Source: a virus. Taken from it: 33,332 bases of DNA. The notes below the pieces were generated by a model. The model was not told the DNA's origin. It saw only the letters and a list, made by a program, of their open reading frames with translations, and made no database searches. Numbering within the stretch: position 1 is the stretch's first letter; every line of letters begins with the position of its first letter. A program made the position numbers and the translations under genes. The DNA is taken from the IMG/VR virus record IMGVR_UViG_3300032240_001124, positions 1-33,332 of that record; one strand, given 5' to 3'. Positions 24,576-32,279 of this stretch are shown one piece after another.

Positions 24576-24968
24576 TTATCGGGTTCTCTCTAATGTTAAT
24601 TCTAATGTTAGAGGTCTTTCAGTATTCTGCAATTTAAAGTAAAGAGTAACATAAATTGAATTTGTATCTGGGCTACTGTTTACCTGAACATCTGTTAGTA
24701 GTACTCTCGGCTCGAAGTTATTTACCACATCAATAATGGCTCGTTTCAGCGTGACATTAAGCATAGGTGAAGCTGGTTCAAATAATAAAGCACGAATCGG
24801 AGAACCAATTTCACTATGAAATGGTCTTTCATAGTTTCTAGTTAGAATTAAGTTTTTTAGCGCAGTTTTAACTGCATTCTCGTCATATCTGCGAACTACA
24901 TCCTTCGTCACTGGATGAGCAGTGAAATTGAAATCTAGGTCGGAGTAAATTCTTGTATTTCGTGTCAT
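24576..24968 (-). CDS. 25: Baseplate wedge subunit gp25 (130 aa)
   Basis: Homologue of T4 gp25 (132 aa), the lysozyme-like-fold wedge and sheath-initiator protein conserved in contractile systems. Supporting features are the N-terminal IYSDLDFNFTAHPVTKDVVR, the central LTRNYERPFHSEIGSPIRAL and the signature EPR at residues 86-88 in VNNFEPRVLLTDVQV. Length matches the family. A CTAAATA motif lies 6 bases before the start. The gene sits between PAAR and gp6, the usual grouping in contractile baseplates. Confidence 0.94.
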   Translation of the reverse strand: MTRNTRIYSDLDFNFTAHPVTKDVVRRYDENAVKTALKNLILTRNYERPFHSEIGSPIRALLFEPASPMLNVTLKRAIIDVVNNFEPRVLLTDVQVNSSPDTNSIYVTLYFKLQNTERPLTLELTLERTR

Positions 24969-24973
24969 ATTCT

Positions 24974-24980
24974 TATTTAG
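24974..24980 (-). promoter_or_regulatory. CTAAATA motif between the PAAR gene and gp25
   Basis: The minus strand reads ACTAAATAAGAATATGA just after the PAAR stop, so the late-type core lies 6 bases before the gp25 ATG. That is too close for a normal leader on gp25 but usable for gp6 downstream. The motif also contains a second in-frame-independent stop, so chance is possible. Confidence 0.3.
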
Positions 24981-25283
24981 TTACCCACCAACAAATGCAT
25001 CGGAAGATCCTTCGGCAATCATGTCTCCGCAGGCAATATTATCACCAATTCTGGCCACTGCCTTACCTTCGAAGAAAAAGGTAGAAGAACCACTAGAAAC
25101 CTTTCTAGCTGCATTTGGGTGAATAGTCCTACCGCATGCATGTTGAATATACATAGTATGTCCAACTAATTGAACCGCATTACCATTAAAAAATGATGTA
25201 GATGCGTATGGTCCTTGCGAGTTAGTTGGTGGAAAACAAGCATGACCAGTAGAAGATGTACTTGATGTAGCGACTCCAGGCAT
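24981..25283 (-). CDS. 5.4: PAAR-domain spike-tip protein (gp5.4-like, 100 aa)
   Basis: PAAR proteins cap the trimeric spike with a sharp metal-stabilised cone. Two PAAR hairpin repeats are visible, FFNGNAVQLVGH (31-42) and FFFEGKAVARIGD (69-81). Candidate metal ligands are H14, C16, H42, H48, C50, H55 and C85, of which PAAR folds usually use three His and one Cys. The N-terminus is MPGVATSSTSSTGHACFPPT. It overlaps the preceding gene by one base (TAATG) and lies two genes after the spike, as expected for T4 gp5.4. The start matches the usual MPG/MPx start of PAAR proteins. Confidence 0.9.
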   Translation of the reverse strand: MPGVATSSTSSTGHACFPPTNSQGPYASTSFFNGNAVQLVGHTMYIQHACGRTIHPNAARKVSSGSSTFFFEGKAVARIGDNIACGDMIAEGSSDAFVGG

Positions 25284-25789
25284 TATTTACCTTCCTTTTG
25301 ATTATTGACTGCTTCTTTAAATAACGCTTTGCCAACTTCCCAGAAATTAGTCAAAGTTACAGTATAAGTTATAGTTTGCGGTCCAGTTTGTGTATCAACA
25401 GCCATAGCCATATAATTATAATAGTGATATAATGTTCTATCTGCTTTAAACGATGTCATAGCATATACATCATTTTGTTGAAAGTCAGCATCCCAGATAT
25501 CTGTTAGTATGTTTCCCTGTGATATAGTCTGGATAGAATTATTATCATTCGCAGTCTGTTTATACTTAATAACACTTTGGTCAAACACATATGGATAATA
25601 TCCAGATATCGCTGCAGAAGTTCCATTGATCAAAATAATACTCGAAAACGACTGTGTTGTTGCAGTTAAAGTTACTGGTCTAGGTGCTCCAGTTTTTGAA
25701 TCGATATACTGAATCCCATAAGAAAATGTTTGCTTTACAGCTAAATCTTCTGGTTGGTTAATATTGGTAGCTGCTGGAATCCACGGCAT
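25283..25789 (-). CDS. Conserved hypothetical baseplate-region protein (168 aa)
   Basis: Function unknown. It starts MPWIPAATNINQPEDLAVKQ, is beta-rich (RPVTLTATTQSFSSIILING, TGPQTITYTVTLTNFWEVGK) and ends in a Lys-rich helix (KALFKEAVNNQKEGK). It has no cysteine pair, membrane segment or signal peptide. A strong AAGGTG ribosome site lies just before the ATG. Being wedged between the spike gene and the PAAR gene, with a one-base overlap to PAAR, suggests a role in spike or hub assembly, but no motif supports a specific one. Confidence 0.8.
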   Translation of the reverse strand: MPWIPAATNINQPEDLAVKQTFSYGIQYIDSKTGAPRPVTLTATTQSFSSIILINGTSAAISGYYPYVFDQSVIKYKQTANDNNSIQTISQGNILTDIWDADFQQNDVYAMTSFKADRTLYHYYNYMAMAVDTQTGPQTITYTVTLTNFWEVGKALFKEAVNNQKEGK

Positions 25790-25797
25790 GGTTCACC

Positions 25798-28700
25798 TTA
25801 CGATTTGCTTGGTCTGAATATACCAACAATATCTGGATGGCTTGGAGCTACGCCATTTGCATAACTCTGAGTTACAGAACCACCTGTTGGGTTATTATTT
25901 GAAACCTTACCACCACCTTGATTACCACCAACTGGATAAATTTTACCATTTTCGTATTTCCATACAAAGTTCACATGGCTATATTTCCAAACGATAACAT
26001 CTCCAGGTTGAGGAGTAGATACTTTAGTGGCATTCCAACGCTGTGGCTTATCACGAATATCAAAAGCACGAGCAGTTTGAACATAACGATATCCACACTG
26101 TTTTAGAGTCCAGTTTACAAAACACATACACCATGCAACTTGGTCGTTAGTTCCAACTGAGGCAAGTCCAATATCTTTCCACATGGCTAGAATATTTGGA
26201 TTACTTGGTCCACCTTTCATGCCAGTTTCTGCCCAGTAACCTTCTTTGGCTTTTGCTAACTGAGTTGATAAGAATGCAGCAATATCGCCTTCTGCTTGGC
26301 CAGTTGGAGGAAGTGACAATCCTTTATCTCCAATATCTGGTTGTGGTGGACGAGTTGCATTAACACCACCAGCTTCTGCAGCTGGATCGTAATATTTATC
26401 TGGATTAGCGTAGAAATCATTCATCGCTTCCATGTCTAATTTTGCATCAACAACAGGTGCTGGACGAACAGGAGTTGTGAATAATTCGTATGCGTCTTGT
26501 TTAGCAGTTACCTTTGCTGGATATTCAATACCAGATTTAGCAGGTTCAAATGTTGATACATTATCTGCCTCAACAGAAGAACCTTCTTGTCCATGGAATT
26601 CAGAACCATCAACATTAACATTACCACCTGCAGTAAGATTGTTTTCTCCATCTGCAGAAAGTTTCATATCAGCACCAGCAAGAGCAGAGAACTCTCCAGT
26701 AGCTTCCATGGCAACATATCCTTCTGCTAGAGCAGTGATGTTTTCTGTTGCTTGGATCTTAGTACTTGCACCGCTATTAAAGTAAATGTTACCACCAAGT
26801 AGGTTTGCATTACCAGTGTCACCATTAGTGGTAGTTCCATCGCCAGCGTTTTGATCTGTATTATCGGCATTAGCATTTGGTGTACCTGTTGCATTCACTT
26901 CATAGTCACCACCAACAGTAGTTTTAAAATCACCAGCAACTTGTAAAGTAAAGTCACCAGCAACAGCTAGGTTTAAATCGTCGCCAACTCCAATGTCAGT
27001 TTGTCCATGTAGGATTGCATTGGTTGCACCATTGACTTCAATATTTGCATCTCCAAGAACCATAATATTTACTGAATTTCCAACAGTAAGGCTACACTTA
27101 CCAGCGATGTAAATTAGTCCGTTTCTATCAATAATGGTATAACCATCACCAACAATTTTATTAACTTGTGTTCCGTTGGCATCAATATCAAGGAAAGAAC
27201 CTTTACGATGATACAAAGAAACTGTTTCGTGTCCTGTTGTATCATCAAACATCATCACATGACCAGATTCAGTTTCCATAACTTTGTTGTATGGATAACG
27301 ACCACCATACGGAGCAATTGGTTGCTCCCATGATGAATTGAATGGTCCAGGAATACCAGTTGTTCTTGTTTGATCTTTATACGCAATAGAAGTATCTTTA
27401 ATGACACCACGAGCAAGACGATTTGTATCTGGTTCGTTTAATAGTTCACGGAGTGGATATTTACCACCTGGATCTTTAAAACCAATTGTTGCATTCTCTG
27501 CACGATCTTCTGTCAATGCAGCTTGTTGTTCTGGAGGAAGATGGGAAACTTCTTGTTGACTGTATGTTTTGCCTGTGCCATTTTCAGCTGATGGGCGAAT
27601 TGTAGAATCGCCCATCACACCTTCACCCAAGAAATACTGATACATGGTTTCTTTTTTAGCATAACCACCACCAGCATCAGCACCTGTTCTATCTCTTGCA
27701 GCTTTAAAATACCCTGGATCATCCATGCTGTGTTTAACATTTTCTTTATAGAAAATAACACATGCTAATGCAGCAACTTCTAAGTCATCATTTAATAGAT
27801 CTGGGTTGGCAAGTAAGTCTACATTTTTACCATATGCTTTTAGTTTTTCTTGCGCTTGTTTATAACCAGCTTTACCAGTTAATTGGTTGAAACCACGACC
27901 ATAGTATTTACCACCATCACCTGCTGCTTTATTTCCAAGACCTTGTCCTTTTGGAAATTTATATCCGTAGATAAATTCAAAGAATTCTTCTTTGGTTTTC
28001 TTTCCACCAGAATAAGCAGTTGCTAATGCTAGGTCACCTTTAAACACACTTGGAAAAATATTTAAAAGTGCTTGTGGATTATTATAAGTATGACCCTCAT
28101 CTCTTGGAACCCATGCACACTCACCACCAGCGATGGCAAGAATAGATGCTTTTGCATACTTAGAAGTTAAACCAACTTTATCACAAGCAGCAACAATTGC
28201 TTGACATCCTGCCTGTGCTTTACCGTCTTCACCTTTGCGAACATATTTTGGCATCGGTTTAACAGTGACAGGAGTATTGAGTACTTTTGCATCTGCCTTT
28301 CCTGGAGTTGGCTGAGAATCGATTTTAGATTCTTCTGTGGCAACAACTTTTGGAATAACTGTTGGTTTAGTTTCTTGGTCTGCACCTTCCACTGGAAGTG
28401 GTAACATCTCAGCTGTTCCACCACCACCAAATAAGTTGTTTAAATCAATACCAAGAATAGATTTAGCGACAGCCAATGCTTTATTCTTAACATTGTTTAT
28501 TTGCTGTTCTATTTGTTTTGTTGCTGCACCTGCCTGATTACTAATAGTTAAATCAGTGCCGTCTTTATTCTTAACTGGTTGTCCATCAGGTGTACGAATC
28601 GCACCACCATCAGTAACAATGTTTCCGCTGTCTTCTGCTGCAACTGCTGCTGCTTTAGACTGTGGAATGCCACCCACAGTACCAAACATCAATGGTTGCT

Positions 28701-28938
28701 GTTTATCTTTATCAGCAAAAACAATAATAACGCTAGTTCCTGGAACTGGTCCAGTTGGAGACCAACCAATACCGTTCATCGCTGCAGATGTCACTGGTTG
28801 TACTGGATACGACCATGGCAAATCTACAGTTGGAAGAATTGCTTTATCATGAGTGTGTAAGCCAACAATACGAACTTGGCAACGACCAAGTTTTAATGGG
28901 TCATCACGATTCTCTACAACACCATAGTAAAATTCCAT
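25798..28938 (-). CDS. 5: gp5-like baseplate spike with GH19-like and CHAP/NlpC-like hydrolase domains (1046 aa)
   Basis: Central cell-puncturing spike. Residues 1-92 are a gp5-type OB-fold (YYGVVENRDDPLKLGRCQVR, WSPTGPVPGTSVIIVFADKD, PLMFGTVGG). About 240-440 resemble a GH19/chitinase-type lysozyme: AIAGGECAW with candidate catalytic E273, E281, and GGKYYGRGFNQLTGKAGY (342-359), which matches the GRG-x-IQ-x-TG signature. Residues 615-680 carry octad repeats (VAGDFTLQVAGDFKTTVGGD) like the T4 gp5 beta-helix needle, continued at about 713-785 after an Asn/Asp/Thr-rich linker. Residues 880-1046 look like a CHAP/NlpC-type amidase or peptidase: AWCMCFVNWTLKQCGY with C937, PQPGDVIVWKYSHVNF with H988, and GGNQGGG with N1006. 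T4 gp5 is 575 aa with one lysozyme domain. The gene overlaps the gp27-like gene by one base. Confidence 0.9.
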   Translation of the reverse strand: MEFYYGVVENRDDPLKLGRCQVRIVGLHTHDKAILPTVDLPWSYPVQPVTSAAMNGIGWSPTGPVPGTSVIIVFADKDKQQPLMFGTVGGIPQSKAAAVAAEDSGNIVTDGGAIRTPDGQPVKNKDGTDLTISNQAGAATKQIEQQINNVKNKALAVAKSILGIDLNNLFGGGGTAEMLPLPVEGADQETKPTVIPKVVATEESKIDSQPTPGKADAKVLNTPVTVKPMPKYVRKGEDGKAQAGCQAIVAACDKVGLTSKYAKASILAIAGGECAWVPRDEGHTYNNPQALLNIFPSVFKGDLALATAYSGGKKTKEEFFEFIYGYKFPKGQGLGNKAAGDGGKYYGRGFNQLTGKAGYKQAQEKLKAYGKNVDLLANPDLLNDDLEVAALACVIFYKENVKHSMDDPGYFKAARDRTGADAGGGYAKKETMYQYFLGEGVMGDSTIRPSAENGTGKTYSQQEVSHLPPEQQAALTEDRAENATIGFKDPGGKYPLRELLNEPDTNRLARGVIKDTSIAYKDQTRTTGIPGPFNSSWEQPIAPYGGRYPYNKVMETESGHVMMFDDTTGHETVSLYHRKGSFLDIDANGTQVNKIVGDGYTIIDRNGLIYIAGKCSLTVGNSVNIMVLGDANIEVNGATNAILHGQTDIGVGDDLNLAVAGDFTLQVAGDFKTTVGGDYEVNATGTPNANADNTDQNAGDGTTTNGDTGNANLLGGNIYFNSGASTKIQATENITALAEGYVAMEATGEFSALAGADMKLSADGENNLTAGGNVNVDGSEFHGQEGSSVEADNVSTFEPAKSGIEYPAKVTAKQDAYELFTTPVRPAPVVDAKLDMEAMNDFYANPDKYYDPAAEAGGVNATRPPQPDIGDKGLSLPPTGQAEGDIAAFLSTQLAKAKEGYWAETGMKGGPSNPNILAMWKDIGLASVGTNDQVAWCMCFVNWTLKQCGYRYVQTARAFDIRDKPQRWNATKVSTPQPGDVIVWKYSHVNFVWKYENGKIYPVGGNQGGGKVSNNNPTGGSVTQSYANGVAPSHPDIVGIFRPSKS

Positions 28939-30215
28939 TATTGTTCCCTATCCATATTAAGTAATGATGATTCTTTAATTAGTTCCATGTTACATTCATG
29001 TCGCTCTCTATCAACATAGTGGTTAATAGCTGCAATAATGTATCTACCTGAGAACATTTTATCATCTGTATCAGTTTCTTTTTTGCTAAATGGTTCAATA
29101 CGATTTAATTGAACTTCAACAACTTGGCCAACAGTATAGTCAGATCTTCCTGGAACTGTGATTTGAAGTTTATTAGCCTCAGCCAATTTCATGAGAGAAT
29201 ATCTCTCTTGGATGTATTTGGTATTTGTGGCATCACCAAATCCAGTAAAGTTACTATGATATTTCGTCATATTGAAAATCATAGCATTTGATCGCCAAAT
29301 GGCTTTTTGTGAATTGATTGGATTTGGGTTTAAGTGTTTTTGTTTCTCAAAGTTTTTGAACATGTCATAAACTTGAGCAGAATATTGTTTTGTCGTTAAA
29401 TCGTATGTGATTAAACGAGAAGAAATCATACCATTACTAATTCTATCCATGTAGTTGTAGCCAGTAGGAATAGTAATAGTATTAATTCTTTTGTAGTCTT
29501 CATCAATGTTTTTGATGCTACCACCCATCGGTCTATCATCACGAGTATATCTGTCATACACAAAATACTGATATGTTTTATTCTCATAAAGTTTTTCTAA
29601 ACTAGTAAAATAGAATCCATCACGATTTTCAAAGAACACATAGTTTGGAGTATTGTTTGAATTTGTTGCACGATTCTGCAAGAAAATTAGATTCTCAACT
29701 GGAGTCCAGTAGTTAGAAATATACTTAACATTGTTTGCAGTTTCTTCAATGTATGTTTTCTTTTCAGTTTCTAGACCAACAGTTTTATCTTCAAGGAATT
29801 GTTTGGCTAGATCAGAAATTTTACCTGTGAAACCTTTGCTTGTTTTCTTGTTTAAGTCAACAATGGCTTCTACTGAGATAAAGTGTAGTTGATAAACTAC
29901 CTGACGATCTCCAACCAAATCACGATCTGATAATTTGTAAATGTAATACTTACCACTAATGGCTGGACCATCTAACGCTGGAGTGGTGATTTCTAGTTCT
30001 AAGAATTCTTCACCAATAAACGGAAACAGGTTTACTAAGTCTAAGGATTCTTTAACGATTAGACTACCTGTGATAAATGGTGAAAATAAATCTTCATAAA
30101 ACTGAATAGTGATCACTTGAGCAGCAACATCCTGAAAGAATCCTTTCGGGTTATTAATGATTGCTTTATCAATGCTGACATCGCCAGCAAAACGAAGTAT
30201 CTTACTAGATTGCAT
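28938..30215 (-). CDS. 27: Baseplate hub protein, gp27-like (425 aa)
   Basis: Probable central hub subunit that seats the gp5 spike. It opens with LRFAGDVSIDKAIINNPKGF and QVITIQFYEDLFSPFITGSL, typical of gp27-like hubs, and continues with VYQLHFISVEAIVDLNKKTS, ISNYWTPVENLIFLQNRATN and NYVFFENRDGFYFTSLEKLY. It ends with VPGRSDYTVGQVVEVQLNRI and SGRYIIAAINHYVDRERHEC, a pattern seen in hub proteins of the gpD/VgrG N-terminal class. Length is close to T4 gp27 (391). The position directly before the spike and after gp53, with one-base overlaps on both sides, supports the call. I name it by context and fold pattern rather than by a residue-level match to T4 gp27. Confidence 0.82.
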   Translation of the reverse strand: MQSSKILRFAGDVSIDKAIINNPKGFFQDVAAQVITIQFYEDLFSPFITGSLIVKESLDLVNLFPFIGEEFLELEITTPALDGPAISGKYYIYKLSDRDLVGDRQVVYQLHFISVEAIVDLNKKTSKGFTGKISDLAKQFLEDKTVGLETEKKTYIEETANNVKYISNYWTPVENLIFLQNRATNSNNTPNYVFFENRDGFYFTSLEKLYENKTYQYFVYDRYTRDDRPMGGSIKNIDEDYKRINTITIPTGYNYMDRISNGMISSRLITYDLTTKQYSAQVYDMFKNFEKQKHLNPNPINSQKAIWRSNAMIFNMTKYHSNFTGFGDATNTKYIQERYSLMKLAEANKLQITVPGRSDYTVGQVVEVQLNRIEPFSKKETDTDDKMFSGRYIIAAINHYVDRERHECNMELIKESSLLNMDREQ

Positions 30216-30706
30216 TATAACAATTCTTTAAAGTTTCTTAGGATAGTTCCAATTAAATTCGGAGATACTATTTTAATTCTGCGCTTGGCTTCGTTTTTTC
30301 TGGTTGCATACTCATAGTTAGAAACTGATACTGCACCTGCAGCAGTAGAGTTCACAATATAACCATCAGCATCTTCATAGTGATGTGTGCCGTATTCATT
30401 ACCTGGATACTTAGCAGTTATGTCTTTCTCCAACTCATATGAAGAAAGAGGAAAATCTTCTAGGTAATCATAACGATCATTTGCCAACATAATGATCCAG
30501 TGATACTCTGCATTACCGTAAATTTTTTCGGCAATAATTTCTGGAGTTTCACCATCAACAATATCATACTCATCGTATACAGTAACATTTGATAATACAT
30601 CTCTACGGAAACGAATGTTACGAGTTATGTCCGAAACAACAGCAGTCTGATTCTTAGAACCTACTTTGAATTCGTAAAGAATTTTTGGAAAGTCTTTAAA
30701 GTACAT
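30215..30706 (-). CDS. 53: Baseplate wedge subunit gp53 (163 aa)
   Basis: Homologue of T4 gp53 (196 aa), which clamps the inner wedge ring. The N-terminal YFKDFPKILYEF and the LysM-like block DGETPEIIAEKIYGNAEYHW followed by IIMLANDRYDYLEDFPLSSY are diagnostic. The C-terminus ends KRRIKIVSPNLIGTILRNFK. It overlaps the gp48 stop and the hub gene by one base each, so the whole run from gp48 to the spike is likely translated in a coupled manner. Confidence 0.94.
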   Translation of the reverse strand: MYFKDFPKILYEFKVGSKNQTAVVSDITRNIRFRRDVLSNVTVYDEYDIVDGETPEIIAEKIYGNAEYHWIIMLANDRYDYLEDFPLSSYELEKDITAKYPGNEYGTHHYEDADGYIVNSTAAGAVSVSNYEYATRKNEAKRRIKIVSPNLIGTILRNFKELL

Positions 30707-31791
30707 TACATACCATCCTTAACTTTGTCTTTTGTTAGTAGTGCAAGTTCACGGAAAGCCAGCGTTACATTTATTTGAGTTGGCATACCATCTGCAAAAG
30801 TAGTGAATGTTCCATTCGGTGTATAATTAACATTCATCTCTGTCAACACGCAAGATGTGTGACGATGTAAATTCATATTTTCTTGGCCACCTTGATAGTA
30901 GAAAATATCAAACTCAGAAGGGTAGATGTAAAGAAAGTTATTTGTATCTTTAAACTCTGGGTGCATATGATACTTAAACTGTTTAATAATTTGTAAAACA
31001 TTGGATGCTTCTTTTGAATCTCTTGGATAAAACTGATAGTCAAAAGAAAATGTTCTAAAGTCAACACCCTTAAATACTTGCTCTTTCTTTGGATTTGCTG
31101 CAAGTCCAAGTGCAGCAGAATTGGCACCAGCATTTGGTCCTTTTGACAGTGCTAGATTAGCGATAATGTCTGCACCAACACCTTTAACATCTGAGTCTTT
31201 ACCGCCAGACTTCAATGCTTTGATAACTTCTTCACCACCTGCTGCAGCCATTGCCAACATAGAAGTATCATCTTCTGACCACTGCATACCGTAACGAATA
31301 GATAGCTGGCTTGGAATATGCAAAGCGATGGCTGTTTTTAGTCTTTTCTGTGGGCGATTGGCTCTTGCTGCTTCTGTTCTAGTAACTGCAGCACCAACAC
31401 CTAAAGTACCAATGTTAGCCGTTGCAGCACCTTGTAATCCACCAGCTAATGCTCCACCGATAGTATTTACAATAGCATTTGCACCAATTAATCCAGCCTT
31501 ACTTAAATTCTGACCAATAAGATCTCCACGATCTCTTGGAGAAAAGTCGTCAACTGTTTCTACTGCATTATCATTGAATAACTTAGAATCTGTTGAAACA
31601 TTGATATAGAAAACTGCATAGTTCCCACCGTATCGTCCATCATTAGACATTAAATCGGATGGATACATGTAGTTACCGATATCGTAACTATTTGAATTAA
31701 ACGCTGTAGCACCACCACGACCAACATATAAGTTTGGTGCATTCGGTGCTGCTGCTGGTTCTTTGTTATCGTTAATTGTTTCTTCTGGCAT
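30706..31791 (-). CDS. 48: Baseplate tail-tube cap gp48 (361 aa)
   Basis: Homologue of T4 gp48 (364 aa), which sits on the hub and starts the tail tube with gp54. The central LKTAIALHIPSQLSIRYGMQ (151-170) and the C-terminal tube-like half (TFSFDYQFYPRDSKEA at 247-262, FLYIYPSEFDIFYYQGGQEN at 286-305, LTEMNVNYTPNGTFTTFADG at 316-335, PTQINVTLAFREL) match the marine T4-like gp48 pattern. The first 45 residues are low-complexity. Ala/Gly-rich helices lie at 96-136 and 177-232. The gene opens the minus-strand series. AAAGGG upstream can serve as ribosome site. Confidence 0.88.
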   Translation of the reverse strand: MPEETINDNKEPAAAPNAPNLYVGRGGATAFNSNSYDIGNYMYPSDLMSNDGRYGGNYAVFYINVSTDSKLFNDNAVETVDDFSPRDRGDLIGQNLSKAGLIGANAIVNTIGGALAGGLQGAATANIGTLGVGAAVTRTEAARANRPQKRLKTAIALHIPSQLSIRYGMQWSEDDTSMLAMAAAGGEEVIKALKSGGKDSDVKGVGADIIANLALSKGPNAGANSAALGLAANPKKEQVFKGVDFRTFSFDYQFYPRDSKEASNVLQIIKQFKYHMHPEFKDTNNFLYIYPSEFDIFYYQGGQENMNLHRHTSCVLTEMNVNYTPNGTFTTFADGMPTQINVTLAFRELALLTKDKVKDGM

Positions 31792-31805
31792 TTTGACCCT
31801 TTACC

Positions 31806-31812
31806 CTAAATA
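31806..31812 (+). promoter_or_regulatory. Late-promoter-like motif CTAAATA driving the rightward genes
   Basis: CTAAATA on the plus strand lies about 31 bases before the gp4 ATG at 31844, inside the divergent gap. It matches the late-type core seen before minus-strand genes, and it is the only such motif on this strand in the gap. Confidence 0.5.
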
Positions 31813-31822
31813 AAGTTGGGTT

Positions 31823-31830
31823 TATTTATT
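31823..31830 (-). promoter_or_regulatory. Late-promoter-like motif AATAAATA driving the leftward baseplate genes
   Basis: The minus strand reads AATAAATA about 32 bases before the gp48 ATG at 31791. Its placement is the same as for the motifs at 18909 and 1683. Together with the plus-strand motif it makes this gap a likely bidirectional late promoter. Confidence 0.5.
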
Positions 31831-31838
31831 TCTATACT

Positions 31839-31845
31839 TATTTAT
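31839..31845 (-). promoter_or_regulatory. Second leftward late-promoter-like motif, ATAAATA, overlapping the gp4 start
   Basis: The minus strand reads CATAAATAAG here, about 48 bases before gp48. It overlaps the ATG of the opposite-strand gp4 gene. It is either a tandem promoter or a by-product of the gp4 start context. Confidence 0.3.
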
Positions 31846-32275
31846 GTTCCACAAAAGAAAGTTCGTTCCAGTTTTTCCTGAAAAATACACTGGGGATCCT
31901 ACAAATGTAATTATGCGATCCTCGTGGGAAACCATGTTTGCAAACTGGTGCGATAAGAATCCATCTGTTTTAAAGTGGAGTTCGGAAGAAACTGTTATTC
32001 CGTATCGTTGTCCAACAGACGATAGGATTCATCGTTATTTTGTGGATTTTAAAATTACGCTTAACGATGGTAGAACATATTTAATAGAAGTGAAACCAGC
32101 CAAACAGTGTGAACCTCCAGTATTTCCTGGAAAACAAACACAAAGATACTTAACAGAATCTCTGGCATTCATAAAGAACCAAGCAAAGTGGAGAGCAGCA
32201 ACAGAATATGCAAAAGATCGTAACTGGGGGTTTAAAATTATCACTGAAAAGGAGTTGGGCTTAACAGCTAAATAA
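31844..32275 (+). CDS. 4: Head completion protein gp4 with TnsA/PD-(D/E)xK-like nuclease fold (143 aa)
   Basis: Homologue of T4 gp4 (150 aa), needed to finish the packaged head before tail joining. Matching features are FPEKYTGDPTNVIMRSSWE (11-29), FANWCDKNPSVLKWSSEE (32-49), IPY (52-54) and IHRYFVDF (62-69), all close to the T4 protein. Candidate nuclease-core residues are E29, D68, E82 and K84 (DF...IEVK), the arrangement of TnsA-type PD-(D/E)xK enzymes, so catalysis may be retained. It is the first plus-strand gene and diverges from gp48 across a 52-base gap. No clear ribosome site is visible before the ATG. Confidence 0.92.
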   Translation: MFHKRKFVPVFPEKYTGDPTNVIMRSSWETMFANWCDKNPSVLKWSSEETVIPYRCPTDDRIHRYFVDFKITLNDGRTYLIEVKPAKQCEPPVFPGKQTQRYLTESLAFIKNQAKWRAATEYAKDRNWGFKIITEKELGLTAK

Positions 32276-32279
32276 TAGT

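Noticed and set aside
26432-26785. Plus-strand frame of 117 codons opposite the spike gene, and similar plus-strand frames at 2512-2799, 5650-5979, 11332-11622 and 28556-28852.
   Set aside because: They lie wholly inside confidently assigned minus-strand genes and show compositional bias expected of antisense frames (Pro/Val-rich opposite Gly/Asn-rich coding).
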